40,191 bases of DNA from Deltaproteobacteria bacterium (lineage in GTDB: Bacteria; Desulfobacterota; Binatia; UBA12015). The translations under genes were made by a program, and so were the position numbers. Within the stretch, counting starts at the first letter, position 1. Each line of letters opens with the position of its first letter. The notes under the pieces are model-generated. The model did not search any database and had not been told where the DNA came from. It was given only the letters and a program-made list of their open reading frames with translations. The stretch is taken from positions 1-40,191 of the forward strand of contig VGTK01000036.1 in NCBI GenBank assembly GCA_016874715.1, written 5' to 3'. Shown here one piece after another: positions 16,549 to 25,349 of the stretch.

Positions 16549-18012
16549 CTACTCGACCGCGGTGATGACTCCAGGCGACGGTGGGGTGGTGAGGAACGGC
16601 GCCCACGCCTGGTCGCCCGCGAGGTAGACCTTCAGGAACGGCAGGATCTGGCGCTTCACGCGCTCGTGCGCCTCGTCCTGCGTGAGCGTCACCGGCGGGT
16701 TGCAGTCCACGCTCGGGAAGCAGCCGTCGGAGAACGCATAGTGCCCGGCATCCTCGATGCCGACCAGACGCTTCGGGCCCGTCGAGCGCTCGTAGGCTGC
16801 GAAGATCCCGGCGTTCGAGACCACGGACTCGACCTCGCCGTACAGCGTCAGCGACGGGATCGAGAGCTGCGAGCCAGGTCCGGTCGCAGCCGCCATCGGC
16901 ACGGCGACCGTGAAGCGGTCGTCGAGCGCCGTCGTGAGGTACGTCGTCAGGCCGCCGAACGAGTGGCCCGACATCCCGAGACGGGTCTCGTCCACCGCGC
17001 GGAAGAACGGTGACGCCGGGTCGTCGTCCGCGTCGAGGATCCAGTCGAGCGCGAACACCATGTCCCGCGGACGCTCGACGGCGGACTTCGTGAGTGCGTC
17101 GCTCGTCCGGCAGGCCGGGAGCTCGAAGAGCGTGTTGCCCGGGTGCGGTACCGCGACGACGATGAAACCGTGCGTCGCGAGCCACGGGGTGAGGAACGGG
17201 CTCTGGCGCTCGAAGCCGCACGAGCCGTGGCTGAACAGCAAGACCGGATAGGGACGGCGCGACATCGCGAGCGGCGCGTCGCGCACCGCCCGCGAGCCGC
17301 TCTCGATCGGTCCTGCGTCGGGCGCGGTCGGATACCAGACGACGGCGTTCAGCACGCGCTCCGTGCCCGGCTCGGCGGCCGATTGCTTGACGAGGCGCAC
17401 GTCGCGGAAGCCGGCCTCGTACGGGCCGTCGTCGCGCGTGTCGAAGCAGGTGCCCGCAGTCCACTCGACGACGTCGGCGCAGAAGCTCTGCCCGGTACGC
17501 GCCTTGCGCGCGGCCCCGCCGGCGACGAACGGGGTGATCGGTCGCGTCGCCGCCGTGCCTGCGAGCTCCGGCAGCCGCGTCCGCCGGCCGCCGATCGAGC
17601 GGCACGACGCCGCACTCGTGACCTTGCAGCTGGCGCGAGGGGCGGAGGTTCCCTGGACGGACGCGCACGCGACGTCGCCCGTACCGCACACCGAGCCCTC
17701 GATCAGGCCCCGCGCCGTGGCGACGCACGCCTCGCCGAGCGTGCCGTCCGCCTCGGCGCGCTCCAGCACGGTGCGCGCGCAGGCACGGTAGTCGGAGCGC
17801 TTGCGGCCGGTGGAGCCGTCGTGGGCGTCGCACGGACAGCTCTCCTCGAGCGCCGCGCGGAAGGCCGCGAGCGCGCGCTCGTCGTCGAGCGCGTGCTCGC
17901 CGTCGCGGCAGGCGCCGTGTGCGGCGGCCGGCGCGGGCGCGACGGCGCAGGCGAGCAGCAGCGAGAGGAGCGTCAGGGCGATGGGCGACGTGGTCCGGCG
18001 GCGATGGCTCAT
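16549..18012 (-). CDS. secreted alpha/beta hydrolase (PAF-acetylhydrolase/dienelactone type)
   Basis: 487 residues from ATG 18012. Signal peptide 1-32 (ends AAAHG). Residues 33-140 form a Cys-rich helical module with CPCD at 59-62, DYRACA at 74-79, EACVATARGL at 95-104 and VCG at 108-110; this type of module precedes enzymes in some soil deltaproteobacterial and Binatota genomes. Residues about 200-480 are the hydrolase: oxyanion SHGSCG at 261-266, nucleophile Ser351 in GHSFGG, and His424 in AGHYAF as the probable catalytic His. The layout resembles platelet-activating-factor acetylhydrolase-like esterases (PF03403 or PET-hydrolase-like). An exported esterase or lipase is likely; substrate unknown. 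Two more hydrolases on the same strand lie upstream. Confidence 0.82.
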   Translation of the reverse strand: MSHRRRTTSPIALTLLSLLLACAVAPAPAAAHGACRDGEHALDDERALAAFRAALEESCPCDAHDGSTGRKRSDYRACARTVLERAEADGTLGEACVATARGLIEGSVCGTGDVACASVQGTSAPRASCKVTSAASCRSIGGRRTRLPELAGTAATRPITPFVAGGAARKARTGQSFCADVVEWTAGTCFDTRDDGPYEAGFRDVRLVKQSAAEPGTERVLNAVVWYPTAPDAGPIESGSRAVRDAPLAMSRRPYPVLLFSHGSCGFERQSPFLTPWLATHGFIVVAVPHPGNTLFELPACRTSDALTKSAVERPRDMVFALDWILDADDDPASPFFRAVDETRLGMSGHSFGGLTTYLTTALDDRFTVAVPMAAATGPGSQLSIPSLTLYGEVESVVSNAGIFAAYERSTGPKRLVGIEDAGHYAFSDGCFPSVDCNPPVTLTQDEAHERVKRQILPFLKVYLAGDQAWAPFLTTPPSPGVITAVE

Positions 18013-18039
18013 GGCACGGGACTACGGGCGATCCCGGCC

Positions 18040-18056
18040 CCGGGCCTCAAGCCCGG
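18040..18056 (-). terminator. weak hairpin between two hydrolase genes
   Basis: CCGGGC (18040-18045) pairs with GCCCGG (18051-18056) around a five-base loop in the 114-base gap between the EstB-like and PAF-AH-like genes. The stem is short and has no T-run; it may be only a GC-rich coincidence. Confidence 0.2.
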
Positions 18057-18126
18057 ATCGTGCTGCTCCCGCCCTCGGGGGGCGACCGGCTCCGGCCCGT
18101 GCGCCAACGGTCGGCGGGCCGCCGGC

Positions 18127-19386
18127 TCAGGTCTGCCGGCGCACCGGGAACGCCCTGCCGATCCGCCGCATCATCTCCCAGATCCAGTAGACCTGCGGGT
18201 AGATGAGCGGCTTGCCGCTGGTCAGCAGCGCTCCGGCGACCTCGCGGTCGGGATCCGCCCAGCAGAAGACATTGGTGAAGCCGATGTGGCCGAAGGCGCG
18301 GTTCGTGTTCGGACCGTACAGGCTGAACCACTCGGCGCCGAGCATGAAGCCGAGGCTGAAGCGGAACGGCAGCCCCAGCGTGAGGTCGAGCTCCATGTAC
18401 GACTGCTCGGCGATCGCGCGCTTGACGGTGCGCGGCTCGAACACGTGTACGCCGTCGAGCTCGCCGCCGCGGCGCAGCAGGTCGAAGAAGCGCGCCGCCT
18501 CGGTCGCGGTCGACATGACGTTGCCGGAGGGGAAGATGCTGCGCACGAAGCGCGGGTCGTTGCTGAAGTCGACCACGCCCTGCACCGACAGCCCGAGGGC
18601 GCGCTCGAAGAGCGTCGAGATCGGCGGCAGCGGGACGGGCCCGGTGAACGCGTTCACCGCGACCTGCCCGACGTCCTCGTGGGCGACGCCGTAGTTCATC
18701 CAGCGGAAGCCGAGCGGCGCCAGCACGTGCTCGCGCAGAAACGTCCGGATGTCCTGCCCGGTCACGCGCCGCACCACCTCGCCGAGCAGGAAGCCGGTCG
18801 TGACCGCGTGGTAGGACTGTCGCTGCCCGGCGCGCAGCGACGGCTTCTGCTCGCACAGCATCTCGACGATGTCGTTCGGCCGCTCGAGCAGTCCCGGGTC
18901 CATCGAGTCGGGCGGTGGCAGCGGCACGCCGGCGCGGTGCGCGAGGACGTGGCGCAGCGTGATGTGCTGCTTGCCGTGCTTGGCGAACTCCGGGATGAAC
19001 TGCGCGACCGGGTCATCGAGGTGCACGAGGCGCCGCTCGTCGAGCAGGTGGATGACCATCGCGGTGACGGGCTTGGACGCCGACAGCAGGCAGAACGGTG
19101 TGTCGGGCGTCGCGACGACCTTCGCGGCATCGGGCGCGTCGTCGGGCGAGTTGCCGCGCGGGTGGCCGATCGCGCGATCGAGCACGACCTCGCTCTGGTA
19201 GCGCACGCAGAGCGCCGCCGCGGGGTGCGTCCCGCTCGCGTACAGGTTGCGGACGGCGTCCCAGGCCGCGTTGACGGCGCCGCGGTCGAGGCCCAGGTGG
19301 CGTGGCTCGATCTCGGTGCGCGGACGCACCGTGGTCACCTCGTCCAGCGAACGCGGGACGCGGCACAGTGGGTACAGCGACGGCAT
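18127..19386 (-). CDS. serine hydrolase, beta-lactamase/EstB family
   Basis: 419 residues from ATG 19386. No signal peptide is visible, so it is probably cytoplasmic like EstB esterases. Motif 1, SxxK, is SASK at 102-105; the expected motif 2, YxN, is Tyr192-His193-Ala194, as in many EstB-type esterases that keep only the Tyr; motif 3 appears as HIG in FGHIGFTN near residue 375. The sequence LRHVLAHRAGVPLP after motif 1 is also characteristic. This family (PF00144) covers esterases, D-aminopeptidases and transesterases rather than true antibiotic beta-lactamases. The gene lies 49 bases after the amidohydrolase gene on the same strand, so the two are probably co-transcribed. Confidence 0.9.
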   Translation of the reverse strand: MPSLYPLCRVPRSLDEVTTVRPRTEIEPRHLGLDRGAVNAAWDAVRNLYASGTHPAAALCVRYQSEVVLDRAIGHPRGNSPDDAPDAAKVVATPDTPFCLLSASKPVTAMVIHLLDERRLVHLDDPVAQFIPEFAKHGKQHITLRHVLAHRAGVPLPPPDSMDPGLLERPNDIVEMLCEQKPSLRAGQRQSYHAVTTGFLLGEVVRRVTGQDIRTFLREHVLAPLGFRWMNYGVAHEDVGQVAVNAFTGPVPLPPISTLFERALGLSVQGVVDFSNDPRFVRSIFPSGNVMSTATEAARFFDLLRRGGELDGVHVFEPRTVKRAIAEQSYMELDLTLGLPFRFSLGFMLGAEWFSLYGPNTNRAFGHIGFTNVFCWADPDREVAGALLTSGKPLIYPQVYWIWEMMRRIGRAFPVRRQT

Positions 19387-19435
19387 GGACGTGAGCTTGT
19401 CTATCGACGCGTCACGCCACGTTCAAACCAAGGTT

Positions 19436-20638
19436 TCACGCGGCCGGCGTGGCCCTCGGCCACGCACGGTCGGGCGTGCCGACGCCGTACAGCGCCGCCG
19501 CGTTCTCCCACAAGACCTTCCGCTGCACCTCGCGCGGCAGCCCGCCGTACGCGGCATCGATCTTCTCGCGCACGTTGCCGTAGAGGCAGACCGGATGCGG
19601 GTAGTCGGTCTCGAACAGCACGTTGTCGGCGCCGACGACGTCGATCAGGCGCTGTGGTGCCACCTCCTCGAAGAACGCGCACACCGAGACCTGGCGATGA
19701 AAGTACGCGCTCGGCTTCTCCCGGTACTCCGGGCGCTCGACGTCGACGCGCGAGTAGCCGAAGACGTGGTCGACCGACTCGAGCATGAAGGGCACCCAGC
19801 CCATGCCGCTCTCGACCGACACGAAGCGCACGCCGGGATGCCGCGGTAGCACGCCCGACATGAGCAGGTCGGTGAGCTGCATCGCGTTCTTGAAGAACAG
19901 CGCGGTCGTCGAGCGCACCACCGTCGGTGCGACGCCGTGCGCCGCGATGCGCTCCATCGCGAACTCCTCGCTGAAGTTCGCGGAGCCGAGGTGCAGGTTC
20001 ACCGGTAGGCCGGTCTCGGCGGCGACGTTCCACAGCGGATCCCAGTGCCGGTCACCCAGATAGGGCAGCCCGTACGCCTGCGGCTCGCCGGTGAACAGGA
20101 TGCCGCGGTGACCGAGCGCGGCGCAGCGGCGCACCTCGTTCGCTGCGGCCGCGACGTCCCAGAACGGCAGCGCCAGCACCGGGATGAAGCGTCGCGCGTC
20201 GGCCGAGCACCACTCGATCAGCCAGTCGTTGTAGGCGCGCACGCAGTCGAGCATCAGCGCCCGGTCCTCGAGCCCGAGGAAGCTCTCGTTCCCGAAGCCG
20301 CCGATGTTCGGGTAGATCGCGCACGCCCAGATGCCGACCGAGTCGAGGTAGTCGAGGCGGGCGTGTGCGTCGTACGCGGCGGCGGGCACCTCGTCCATGT
20401 TGCGCGGCGCCGCGGGGAACGGGTCCTTCCAGCCCGCGACGGCGGTGTGGCCCACCGGGACGATGCGCTCGGTCTTGCCGAAGCGCCAGTGGTCGACGCC
20501 GTTCTCGTCGCGCACGAGGTGCGGCACGCGGTCGCCCCACTTCGCCGACACGCGCTTCGTCCAGACGTCGCCGGGCTCCGTCACGTGCGTGTCGCTGTCG
20601 ATCACCCAGTCGGTGATGCGCGGCGCTCCGTCATTCAT
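19436..20638 (-). CDS. amidohydrolase-2 family metal hydrolase/decarboxylase
   Basis: 400 residues from ATG 20638; GGAGGG lies nine bases upstream and fixes this start over the longer open frame. The TIM-barrel metal ligands are visible: Asp14-x-Asp16-x-His18 (DSDTHV) at the first strand, NLHLGS near residue 220, and the late Asp in FETDYPHP. This is the ACMSD/amidohydrolase-2 family (PF04909), which includes decarboxylases and hydrolases of aromatic or cyclic acids. It is very common in soil bacteria that break down aromatics or steroids. The EstB-like gene downstream may act in the same pathway; substrate cannot be told from sequence. Confidence 0.9.
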   Translation of the reverse strand: MNDGAPRITDWVIDSDTHVTEPGDVWTKRVSAKWGDRVPHLVRDENGVDHWRFGKTERIVPVGHTAVAGWKDPFPAAPRNMDEVPAAAYDAHARLDYLDSVGIWACAIYPNIGGFGNESFLGLEDRALMLDCVRAYNDWLIEWCSADARRFIPVLALPFWDVAAAANEVRRCAALGHRGILFTGEPQAYGLPYLGDRHWDPLWNVAAETGLPVNLHLGSANFSEEFAMERIAAHGVAPTVVRSTTALFFKNAMQLTDLLMSGVLPRHPGVRFVSVESGMGWVPFMLESVDHVFGYSRVDVERPEYREKPSAYFHRQVSVCAFFEEVAPQRLIDVVGADNVLFETDYPHPVCLYGNVREKIDAAYGGLPREVQRKVLWENAAALYGVGTPDRAWPRATPAA

Positions 20639-20762
20639 CGGCCGTTCCCTCCGGGCGCGACCTTTCGCCGGTGCGCGTCCAAGGTCAAGCGGTCGGCGCG
20701 CGACGCTCGCCCCGCCCGACACCCGGCTCGCCGTCCTCGGGGCGTTGGAGTAGGGGAGGCGC

Positions 20763-22391
20763 ATGTTCACCAGTGCACGCAGCGTCGGCGGTGATCACGC
20801 GAGCGCGCGGTCGATGGCGCTGGGGCGGAACGGCATGGTCTGCACGAGCCAGGCGCTCGCCTCGTCGGCCGGGCTCGCGATGCTCCGCGCCGGCGGCAAT
20901 GCGTTCGACGCGGCGATCGCGGCGGTCGCCGTGCAGGGCGTGGTCGAGCCGTACAACACCGGCGTCGGCGGCGACTGCCTGATGCTCGCATGGAGTGCCG
21001 CCGAGCAGAAGCTCCTCGCGCTGAACGGGACCGGTCGCGCGCCGCGCCGCGCGACGCAGGACGAGTACGCGCGCCGCGGCGTCGCCGCGCTGCCCGCGCA
21101 GGGCATCCTCACGGTGACCGTGCCCGGCGCGGTGGACGCGTGGTGCATGATCCTCGAGCGCTGCGGCACGCGCCCGCTCGGCGACGTCCTCGCCGCGGCG
21201 ATCGCGTACGCCGAGGACGGCTTCCCGGTGACGGAGGTCGTGTCGCTCGAGTGGGGGCTGTCGGCGCAGGCGGGCTTCCTCGGCAACGACGCGGCGCGCG
21301 CCTGCTTCGCGCCCGGCGGCGAGCCGCCGAAGCTGGGACAGGTCGTGCGCTTCCCCGATCTGGCGCGCGCGCTGCGCGTGATCGCCGACGGCGGCCGCGA
21401 CGCCTTCTACCGCGGCGCGATCGCGACGCGCATCGCCGCGCTGTCCGCGGAGCACGACGGTCTGCTGGCGCCCGACGACCTCGCGTCCCACGCCTCGACC
21501 TGGGTCGAGCCGATCGCGACGGACTACCGCGGCTACCGGCTGTACGAGCTGCCGCCGAGCACGCAGGGCATCGTCGCGCTGCTCGCGCTGAACGTCCTCG
21601 AGTGCTTCGACGTCGCGGGTCTCGCGCCGCTGTCGCCGGAGATGCTGCACCTGCGCATCGAGGCGATGAAGCTCGCGTTCGCCGACCGCGCGCGCTTCGT
21701 CTGTGACCCCGAGCACGCACCGATCCCGATCGACGCGCTGCTGGACAAGGGCTACGCGCGACGTCGTGCCGCGCTGCTGTCGCGCGAGCGGGCGCTGCCG
21801 GCGGCGAGCGCCGGCGAGCCGCTTTCGAGCGAGACCGTGTACCTGACGGTCGCCGACCGCGACGGCAACGTGGTGTCCCTGATCAACAGCCTGTTCGGGC
21901 CGTTCGGCTCCGGTCTCGTCGTCCCCGGAACGGGCATCGCGCTGCAGAACCGCGGCCGCGGCTTCGTCCTCGACCCGGCGCACCCGAACTGCATCGCACC
22001 GGGCAAGCGTCCGTTCCACACGCTGATCCCCGCCATGCTGTGCGACGCGGACGGGCCGCGCGTGTCGTTCGGCGTCATGGGCGGCGACGTGCAGGCGCAG
22101 GGTCACCTGCAGGTGGTGTCGAACCTGGTCGACCACGGCATGAACGTGCAGGAGGCGCTCGATCAGCCGCGCTTCCACTACCTGGGCGGCGCGGCGGTCG
22201 CGCTCGAGGCCGCGTTTCCCGAAGCGGTCCGCGGGCGGCTCGCGGCGCTGGGGCACGATCTTCAGGGCCCGCTCGCGGCGATCCTGCGCGGCGGCTTCGG
22301 CGGCGGGCAGGGCATCATGATCGACCCCGCGACCGGCGCGTACTGGGGCGGCTCCGACCGTCGCAAGGACGGCAGCGCGATCGGCTACTGA
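20763..22391 (+). CDS. gamma-glutamyltransferase family protein
   Basis: 542 residues from ATG 20763, with AGGGGAGG directly upstream (short spacing of three bases). No signal peptide is seen. It has the Ntn-hydrolase layout of the family: LRAGGNAFDAAIAA near 41-54, PYNTGVGGDCLM near 63-74, and the autocleavage site at Thr358 in SSETVYLTVADRDGN, which would become the N-terminal nucleophile of the small subunit. FGPFGSG and RPFHTLIPAM follow as expected. The SSETVYL form, without the usual HTTHL, and the missing signal peptide place it nearer the cytoplasmic YwrD-type branch, whose substrate may not be glutathione. It converges on the Smr gene, and the 3' ends overlap by seven bases. Confidence 0.9.
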   Translation: MFTSARSVGGDHASARSMALGRNGMVCTSQALASSAGLAMLRAGGNAFDAAIAAVAVQGVVEPYNTGVGGDCLMLAWSAAEQKLLALNGTGRAPRRATQDEYARRGVAALPAQGILTVTVPGAVDAWCMILERCGTRPLGDVLAAAIAYAEDGFPVTEVVSLEWGLSAQAGFLGNDAARACFAPGGEPPKLGQVVRFPDLARALRVIADGGRDAFYRGAIATRIAALSAEHDGLLAPDDLASHASTWVEPIATDYRGYRLYELPPSTQGIVALLALNVLECFDVAGLAPLSPEMLHLRIEAMKLAFADRARFVCDPEHAPIPIDALLDKGYARRRAALLSRERALPAASAGEPLSSETVYLTVADRDGNVVSLINSLFGPFGSGLVVPGTGIALQNRGRGFVLDPAHPNCIAPGKRPFHTLIPAMLCDADGPRVSFGVMGGDVQAQGHLQVVSNLVDHGMNVQEALDQPRFHYLGGAAVALEAAFPEAVRGRLAALGHDLQGPLAAILRGGFGGGQGIMIDPATGAYWGGSDRRKDGSAIGY

Positions 22392-22678
22392 GGCGGGCGC
22401 AGCCAGACGTGCATCGCGCCGTCGTTGCCGTCGGCGCCGATCTCGCGCTCGAAGCGCTCGACCCACGGCGCCCCGTGCTGCTCGAGCCAGGCCGGGATCG
22501 TCTGGCGCAGCACGCCGACGCCGCCCGGCGAGCCGCGTCCCTTGCCGTAGACGATGCGCACCTCGGGCTCGGCGGCGGCCGCCATCTCGGCGACGAAGCG
22601 CTCGGTCTCGGCGATCGCGTCGCGCACGCCCAGGCCGTGCAGGTCGAGCGTCGGCACGTGGTGGAACACCGCGCGCAC
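22385..22678 (-). CDS. Smr domain protein
   Basis: About 97 residues. The start is uncertain: GTG 22678 is taken, but GTG 22672 or an unusual codon close to the MFS stop at 22702 is possible. The Smr (MutS2 C-terminal-like) fold is clear: LDLHGLGVRDAI near residues 10-21, then VRIVYGKGRGSPGGVGVLR near 46, where LDLHG and the GxG.GS loop form the nucleic-acid-binding/nuclease face. Single-domain Smr proteins are suspected RNA or DNA endonucleases; some act in ribosome rescue. The gene is just downstream of the MFS gene on the same strand, so probably co-transcribed. Confidence 0.8.
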   Translation of the reverse strand: MRAVFHHVPTLDLHGLGVRDAIAETERFVAEMAAAAEPEVRIVYGKGRGSPGGVGVLRQTIPAWLEQHGAPWVERFEREIGADGNDGAMHVWLRPPQ

Positions 22679-22701
22679 GAGCCGCCGCAGGAGCGAGGCG
22701 A

Positions 22702-23859
22702 TCAGCCGGCCTCGTGCGCGATCGCCGGCTCGCGCGTGCCGAAGAGGAACAGGACGAACGCCAGCAGCGCGGCCCCCGAGGCGAGCTCGAACATCGTGCG
22801 GTGGCCGAACGCGTGCACCACCGGGCCCAGCACGAAGCCGGCCGCGGTCACGCCGACGTTGAACGTTCCGTTGTAGAACGCCTGCACGCGCCCGAGCTGG
22901 CCCGGTCCGGCGAGATCCACGCTGAACGCGTTCATCGTCGGGTAGGTGATGCCCTGCGCGAGGCCGAACGACAGCCCGGCGGCGAGGAAGGTGGACAGCG
23001 ACGTCACCTCCGACAGCCCGAAGATCGCGAGCGAGAGCAACGCCATGCCCGGCAGGATCATGCGGCGCAGACCGAAGTCGTCGGCGAGCCGCCCCGCCCA
23101 GAGCCGCGTGGTGATCGCCATCGACGTGTACGAGAGGAAGAAGACCGATACCGGACCGAGCTGCGCGTCCTGCGCGAAGGTCGGCACGAAGGTCATCACC
23201 GAGCCGAAGGCGATGCCGCACAGCAGCGTCGCGCCGAGGCTCACCATCAGCTCGCGCGGCAGCGCGGCCCCGGCGCTGTCCGCGGTCGACTGCTGGCGCG
23301 GCGGCTCGGGGAGCGTCCACGCGAGCGCGAGGCCGATCATCGAGAACGCCGACGCGATCGCGAACAGGCCGTGGAAGTCGGTCCAGCGGAGCAGCTGCTC
23401 GCCGAGCGTCGGGGCGAACGCGTGTGTCGTGAGCGTCGAGACGCCGAAGAAGCCGAGCGCCGTCGCGCGGCGCTCGGGCGGCGTGTAGGCCGCGGCGAGC
23501 GTCGACGCCGAGTTGAAGCCGCAGGCGAAGAACAGCCCCTGCAGCCCGCGCAGCACGAACATCCACGGCGCGACCTCGTCGACGAAGGCGAACGCGAGCG
23601 ACACCAGCGACATGCCGGCGAGCCCGGTGCGGAGAAACACCCGGCATCCGACACGGTCGATGAGGAGCCCGACCACGAACACGCCGGCGAGGCTCAGCAC
23701 GCCGAGCGAGCCCATCACGAAGCCGACCGTCTGCTCGGACCCGCCGAGCGCGCGCACGTGCAGCGGCAGCAGGAAGAAGCTCGCGAAGGTCATGAAAAAG
23801 CAGAAGTTCGCGACGGTGAGGCGCAGGAAGCGGCCGGACAGGATGATGGAGGACTGCAT
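22702..23859 (-). CDS. MFS transporter
   Basis: 385 residues from ATG 23859; the frame runs further upstream only because the tandem repeat next to it lacks stops. Twelve hydrophobic segments are seen. The cytoplasmic loop between segments two and three has GLLIDRVGCRVFLRTG, the usual G-x-x-x-D-R-x-G motif, and a matching one (GRLADDFGLRRMILPG) appears in the second half. It is an ordinary major-facilitator permease of the drug/sugar-phosphate-efflux size class. Neither substrate nor direction can be inferred. It is divergent from the SPFH gene across a 299-base region filled with a 33-bp repeat. Confidence 0.9.
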   Translation of the reverse strand: MQSSIILSGRFLRLTVANFCFFMTFASFFLLPLHVRALGGSEQTVGFVMGSLGVLSLAGVFVVGLLIDRVGCRVFLRTGLAGMSLVSLAFAFVDEVAPWMFVLRGLQGLFFACGFNSASTLAAAYTPPERRATALGFFGVSTLTTHAFAPTLGEQLLRWTDFHGLFAIASAFSMIGLALAWTLPEPPRQQSTADSAGAALPRELMVSLGATLLCGIAFGSVMTFVPTFAQDAQLGPVSVFFLSYTSMAITTRLWAGRLADDFGLRRMILPGMALLSLAIFGLSEVTSLSTFLAAGLSFGLAQGITYPTMNAFSVDLAGPGQLGRVQAFYNGTFNVGVTAAGFVLGPVVHAFGHRTMFELASGAALLAFVLFLFGTREPAIAHEAG

Positions 23860-23896
23860 GGCGCTCGCTCGGGACCCGCTGGGTGTCGCGGATCGG

Positions 23897-24094
23897 CGCG
23901 GGTGGTGCAACCGCGGCCCTCATGCCCGTCGCGGGTGGTGCAACCGCGGCCCTCATGCCCGGCGCGGGTGGTGCAACCGCGGCCCTCATGCCCGTCGCGG
24001 GTGGTGCAACCGCGGCCCTCATGCCCGTCGCGGGTGGTGCAACCGCGGCCCTCATGCCCGTCGCGGGTGGTGCAACCGCGGCCTTCATGCCCGT
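23897..24094. repeat. 33-bp tandem repeat, six contiguous copies
   Basis: Six head-to-tail copies start at 23897, 23930, 23963, 23996, 24029 and 24062. Each begins CGCGGGTGGTGCAACC and ends CATGCCCGT. Changes are few: copy two ends CGG, and copy six has CTTCATG in place of CCTCATG. There are no spacers. The array lies in the 299-base divergent gap between the MFS (start 23859) and SPFH (start 24159) genes. Because 33 is a multiple of three and the unit has no stops, it reads as an 11-residue repeat in several frames, but no start signal supports translation. Confidence 0.95.
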
Positions 24095-24107
24095 CGCGGC
24101 GAGCGTC

Positions 24108-24113
24108 GATAAT
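24108..24113 (+). promoter_or_regulatory. possible -10 element of the SPFH gene
   Basis: GATAAT at 24108-24113 is the only AT-rich hexamer between the repeat array and the SPFH start. A weak -35-like TTCATG at 24084-24089, 18 bases upstream, lies in the last repeat copy and exists only because of that copy's C-to-T change. GGGAGGAG at 24147-24154 is a good ribosome-binding site for ATG 24159. Confidence 0.35.
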
Positions 24114-24158
24114 GCCGTTGCGGCCGCGCGCGCAGTCTCGCGGATCGGGAGGAGAGCG

Positions 24159-25349
24159 ATGTCACAGTTCCTCGAGGTCATCGAGTGGCTCGACGAGAGC
24201 GGGACCGAGATCGTCCACCGCGTGCCGGAGGGCGGCTCGGGCGAGACCAAGCTCGGCGCGCAGCTGATCGTCCGCGACAGCCAGGCGGCGATCTTCTTCA
24301 AGAGCGGCCGCGGCCTCGACGTGTTCGGCCCCGGGCGGCACACGCTGTCGACGATGAACCTGCCGATCCTCACCAAGGTGCTGGCGCTGCCGTGGGGCTT
24401 CACGAGCCCGTTCCGCGCCGAGGTGTACTTCGTCAATCAGAAGGTGTTCACCAACCTGCGCTGGGGGACGAAGGAGCCGGTCGCGTTCCGCGACCGCGAG
24501 CTCGGGCTGGTCCGCCTGCGCGCGTTCGGCGCCTTCACCATGAAGATCGTGGAGCCGCTGCTGTTCGTGAACAGCCTGGTCGGCACGCAGGGCGTGTTCA
24601 CCACCGCCGACGTCGAGGACTACCTGCGCGCGGTCATCGTTTCGCGCTTCAACGACTACCTGGGCGAGAACGTCGATACGCTGGTCGAGCTGCCGCAGCG
24701 CTACGACGAGATGGCGGCCGCGGTCCGCGAGCGGCTCGAGGCCGACTTCGGACAGTACGGCATCGCCCTGCGCGACTTCCTGATCGGCAGCATCACGCCG
24801 CCCGAGAACGTGCAGCGCCGCCTCGACGAGCGTACGGGGATGGCTGCCGTCGGGAATCTCGACGACTACCTCAAGTTCCGCGCCGCGAACGCGCTCGGCA
24901 ACGGCGGCGCGGGTGGCAACGGCAACGGCGGCGCCCCCGGCAACGGCAACGGTGCGGGCGGCGCGATGGAGATGGGCCTCGGCGCCGGCCTCGGCATGAT
25001 CCTGCCCGGCATGGTGCTGCGCTCGCTGCGCGGCGAGCCGATCACCTCGCCGGAGATGCTGCAGCAGGGCCTGCACTGCCCCGAGTGCCACGCGGCGGTG
25101 TCGGCCGAAAGCCGCTTCTGCGCGCGCTGCGGGCACCAGATGGTGGTGGCACGCAAGTGTCCGCGCTGCGCGAAGAACGTCACCGCGCTCGCGAACTTCT
25201 GCCCGTCGTGCGGCCTCGACCTCGCGAGCAGGCTCGCCTGCACGAGCTGTGCGACGCCGCTGCCGCCGGGCACGCGCTACTGCTTCGAGTGCGGCGAGAA
25301 GGTCCCCGAGGCCGCGACGCAGCCGCCGCCGGCGGCGCCGGCGCCTTGA
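24159..25349 (+). CDS. SPFH domain protein with three zinc ribbons
   Basis: 396 residues from ATG 24159, chosen for the GGGAGGAG ribosome-binding site; the open frame continues up through the repeat array but without start support. Residues 10-240 are an SPFH/virion-core-like domain (IEWLDESGTEIVHRVP at the start, FGPGRHTLST near 56, FGQYGIALRDFLIGSITPPE near 197). A Gly/Asn-rich linker (245-268) and a short hydrophobic stretch (272-287) follow. Three Cys4 zinc ribbons close the protein: C307/310/321/324, C334/337/348/351 and C361/364/375/378. YdjL-type relatives in Firmicutes normally carry one or two. SPFH proteins form membrane-associated rings; the ribbons suggest binding of nucleic acid or protein. 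It overlaps the next gene by four bases. Confidence 0.88.
   Translation: MSQFLEVIEWLDESGTEIVHRVPEGGSGETKLGAQLIVRDSQAAIFFKSGRGLDVFGPGRHTLSTMNLPILTKVLALPWGFTSPFRAEVYFVNQKVFTNLRWGTKEPVAFRDRELGLVRLRAFGAFTMKIVEPLLFVNSLVGTQGVFTTADVEDYLRAVIVSRFNDYLGENVDTLVELPQRYDEMAAAVRERLEADFGQYGIALRDFLIGSITPPENVQRRLDERTGMAAVGNLDDYLKFRAANALGNGGAGGNGNGGAPGNGNGAGGAMEMGLGAGLGMILPGMVLRSLRGEPITSPEMLQQGLHCPECHAAVSAESRFCARCGHQMVVARKCPRCAKNVTALANFCPSCGLDLASRLACTSCATPLPPGTRYCFECGEKVPEAATQPPPAAPAP

Noticed and set aside
23897..24094. CRISPR array
   Set aside because: Copies are contiguous with no spacers, and no cas genes are nearby.
23883..24158. N-terminal extension of the SPFH protein through the 33-bp repeat (11-residue repeat)
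   Set aside because: The frame is open only because the unit has no stops; the strong ribosome-binding site and typical SPFH N-terminus place the start at 24159.
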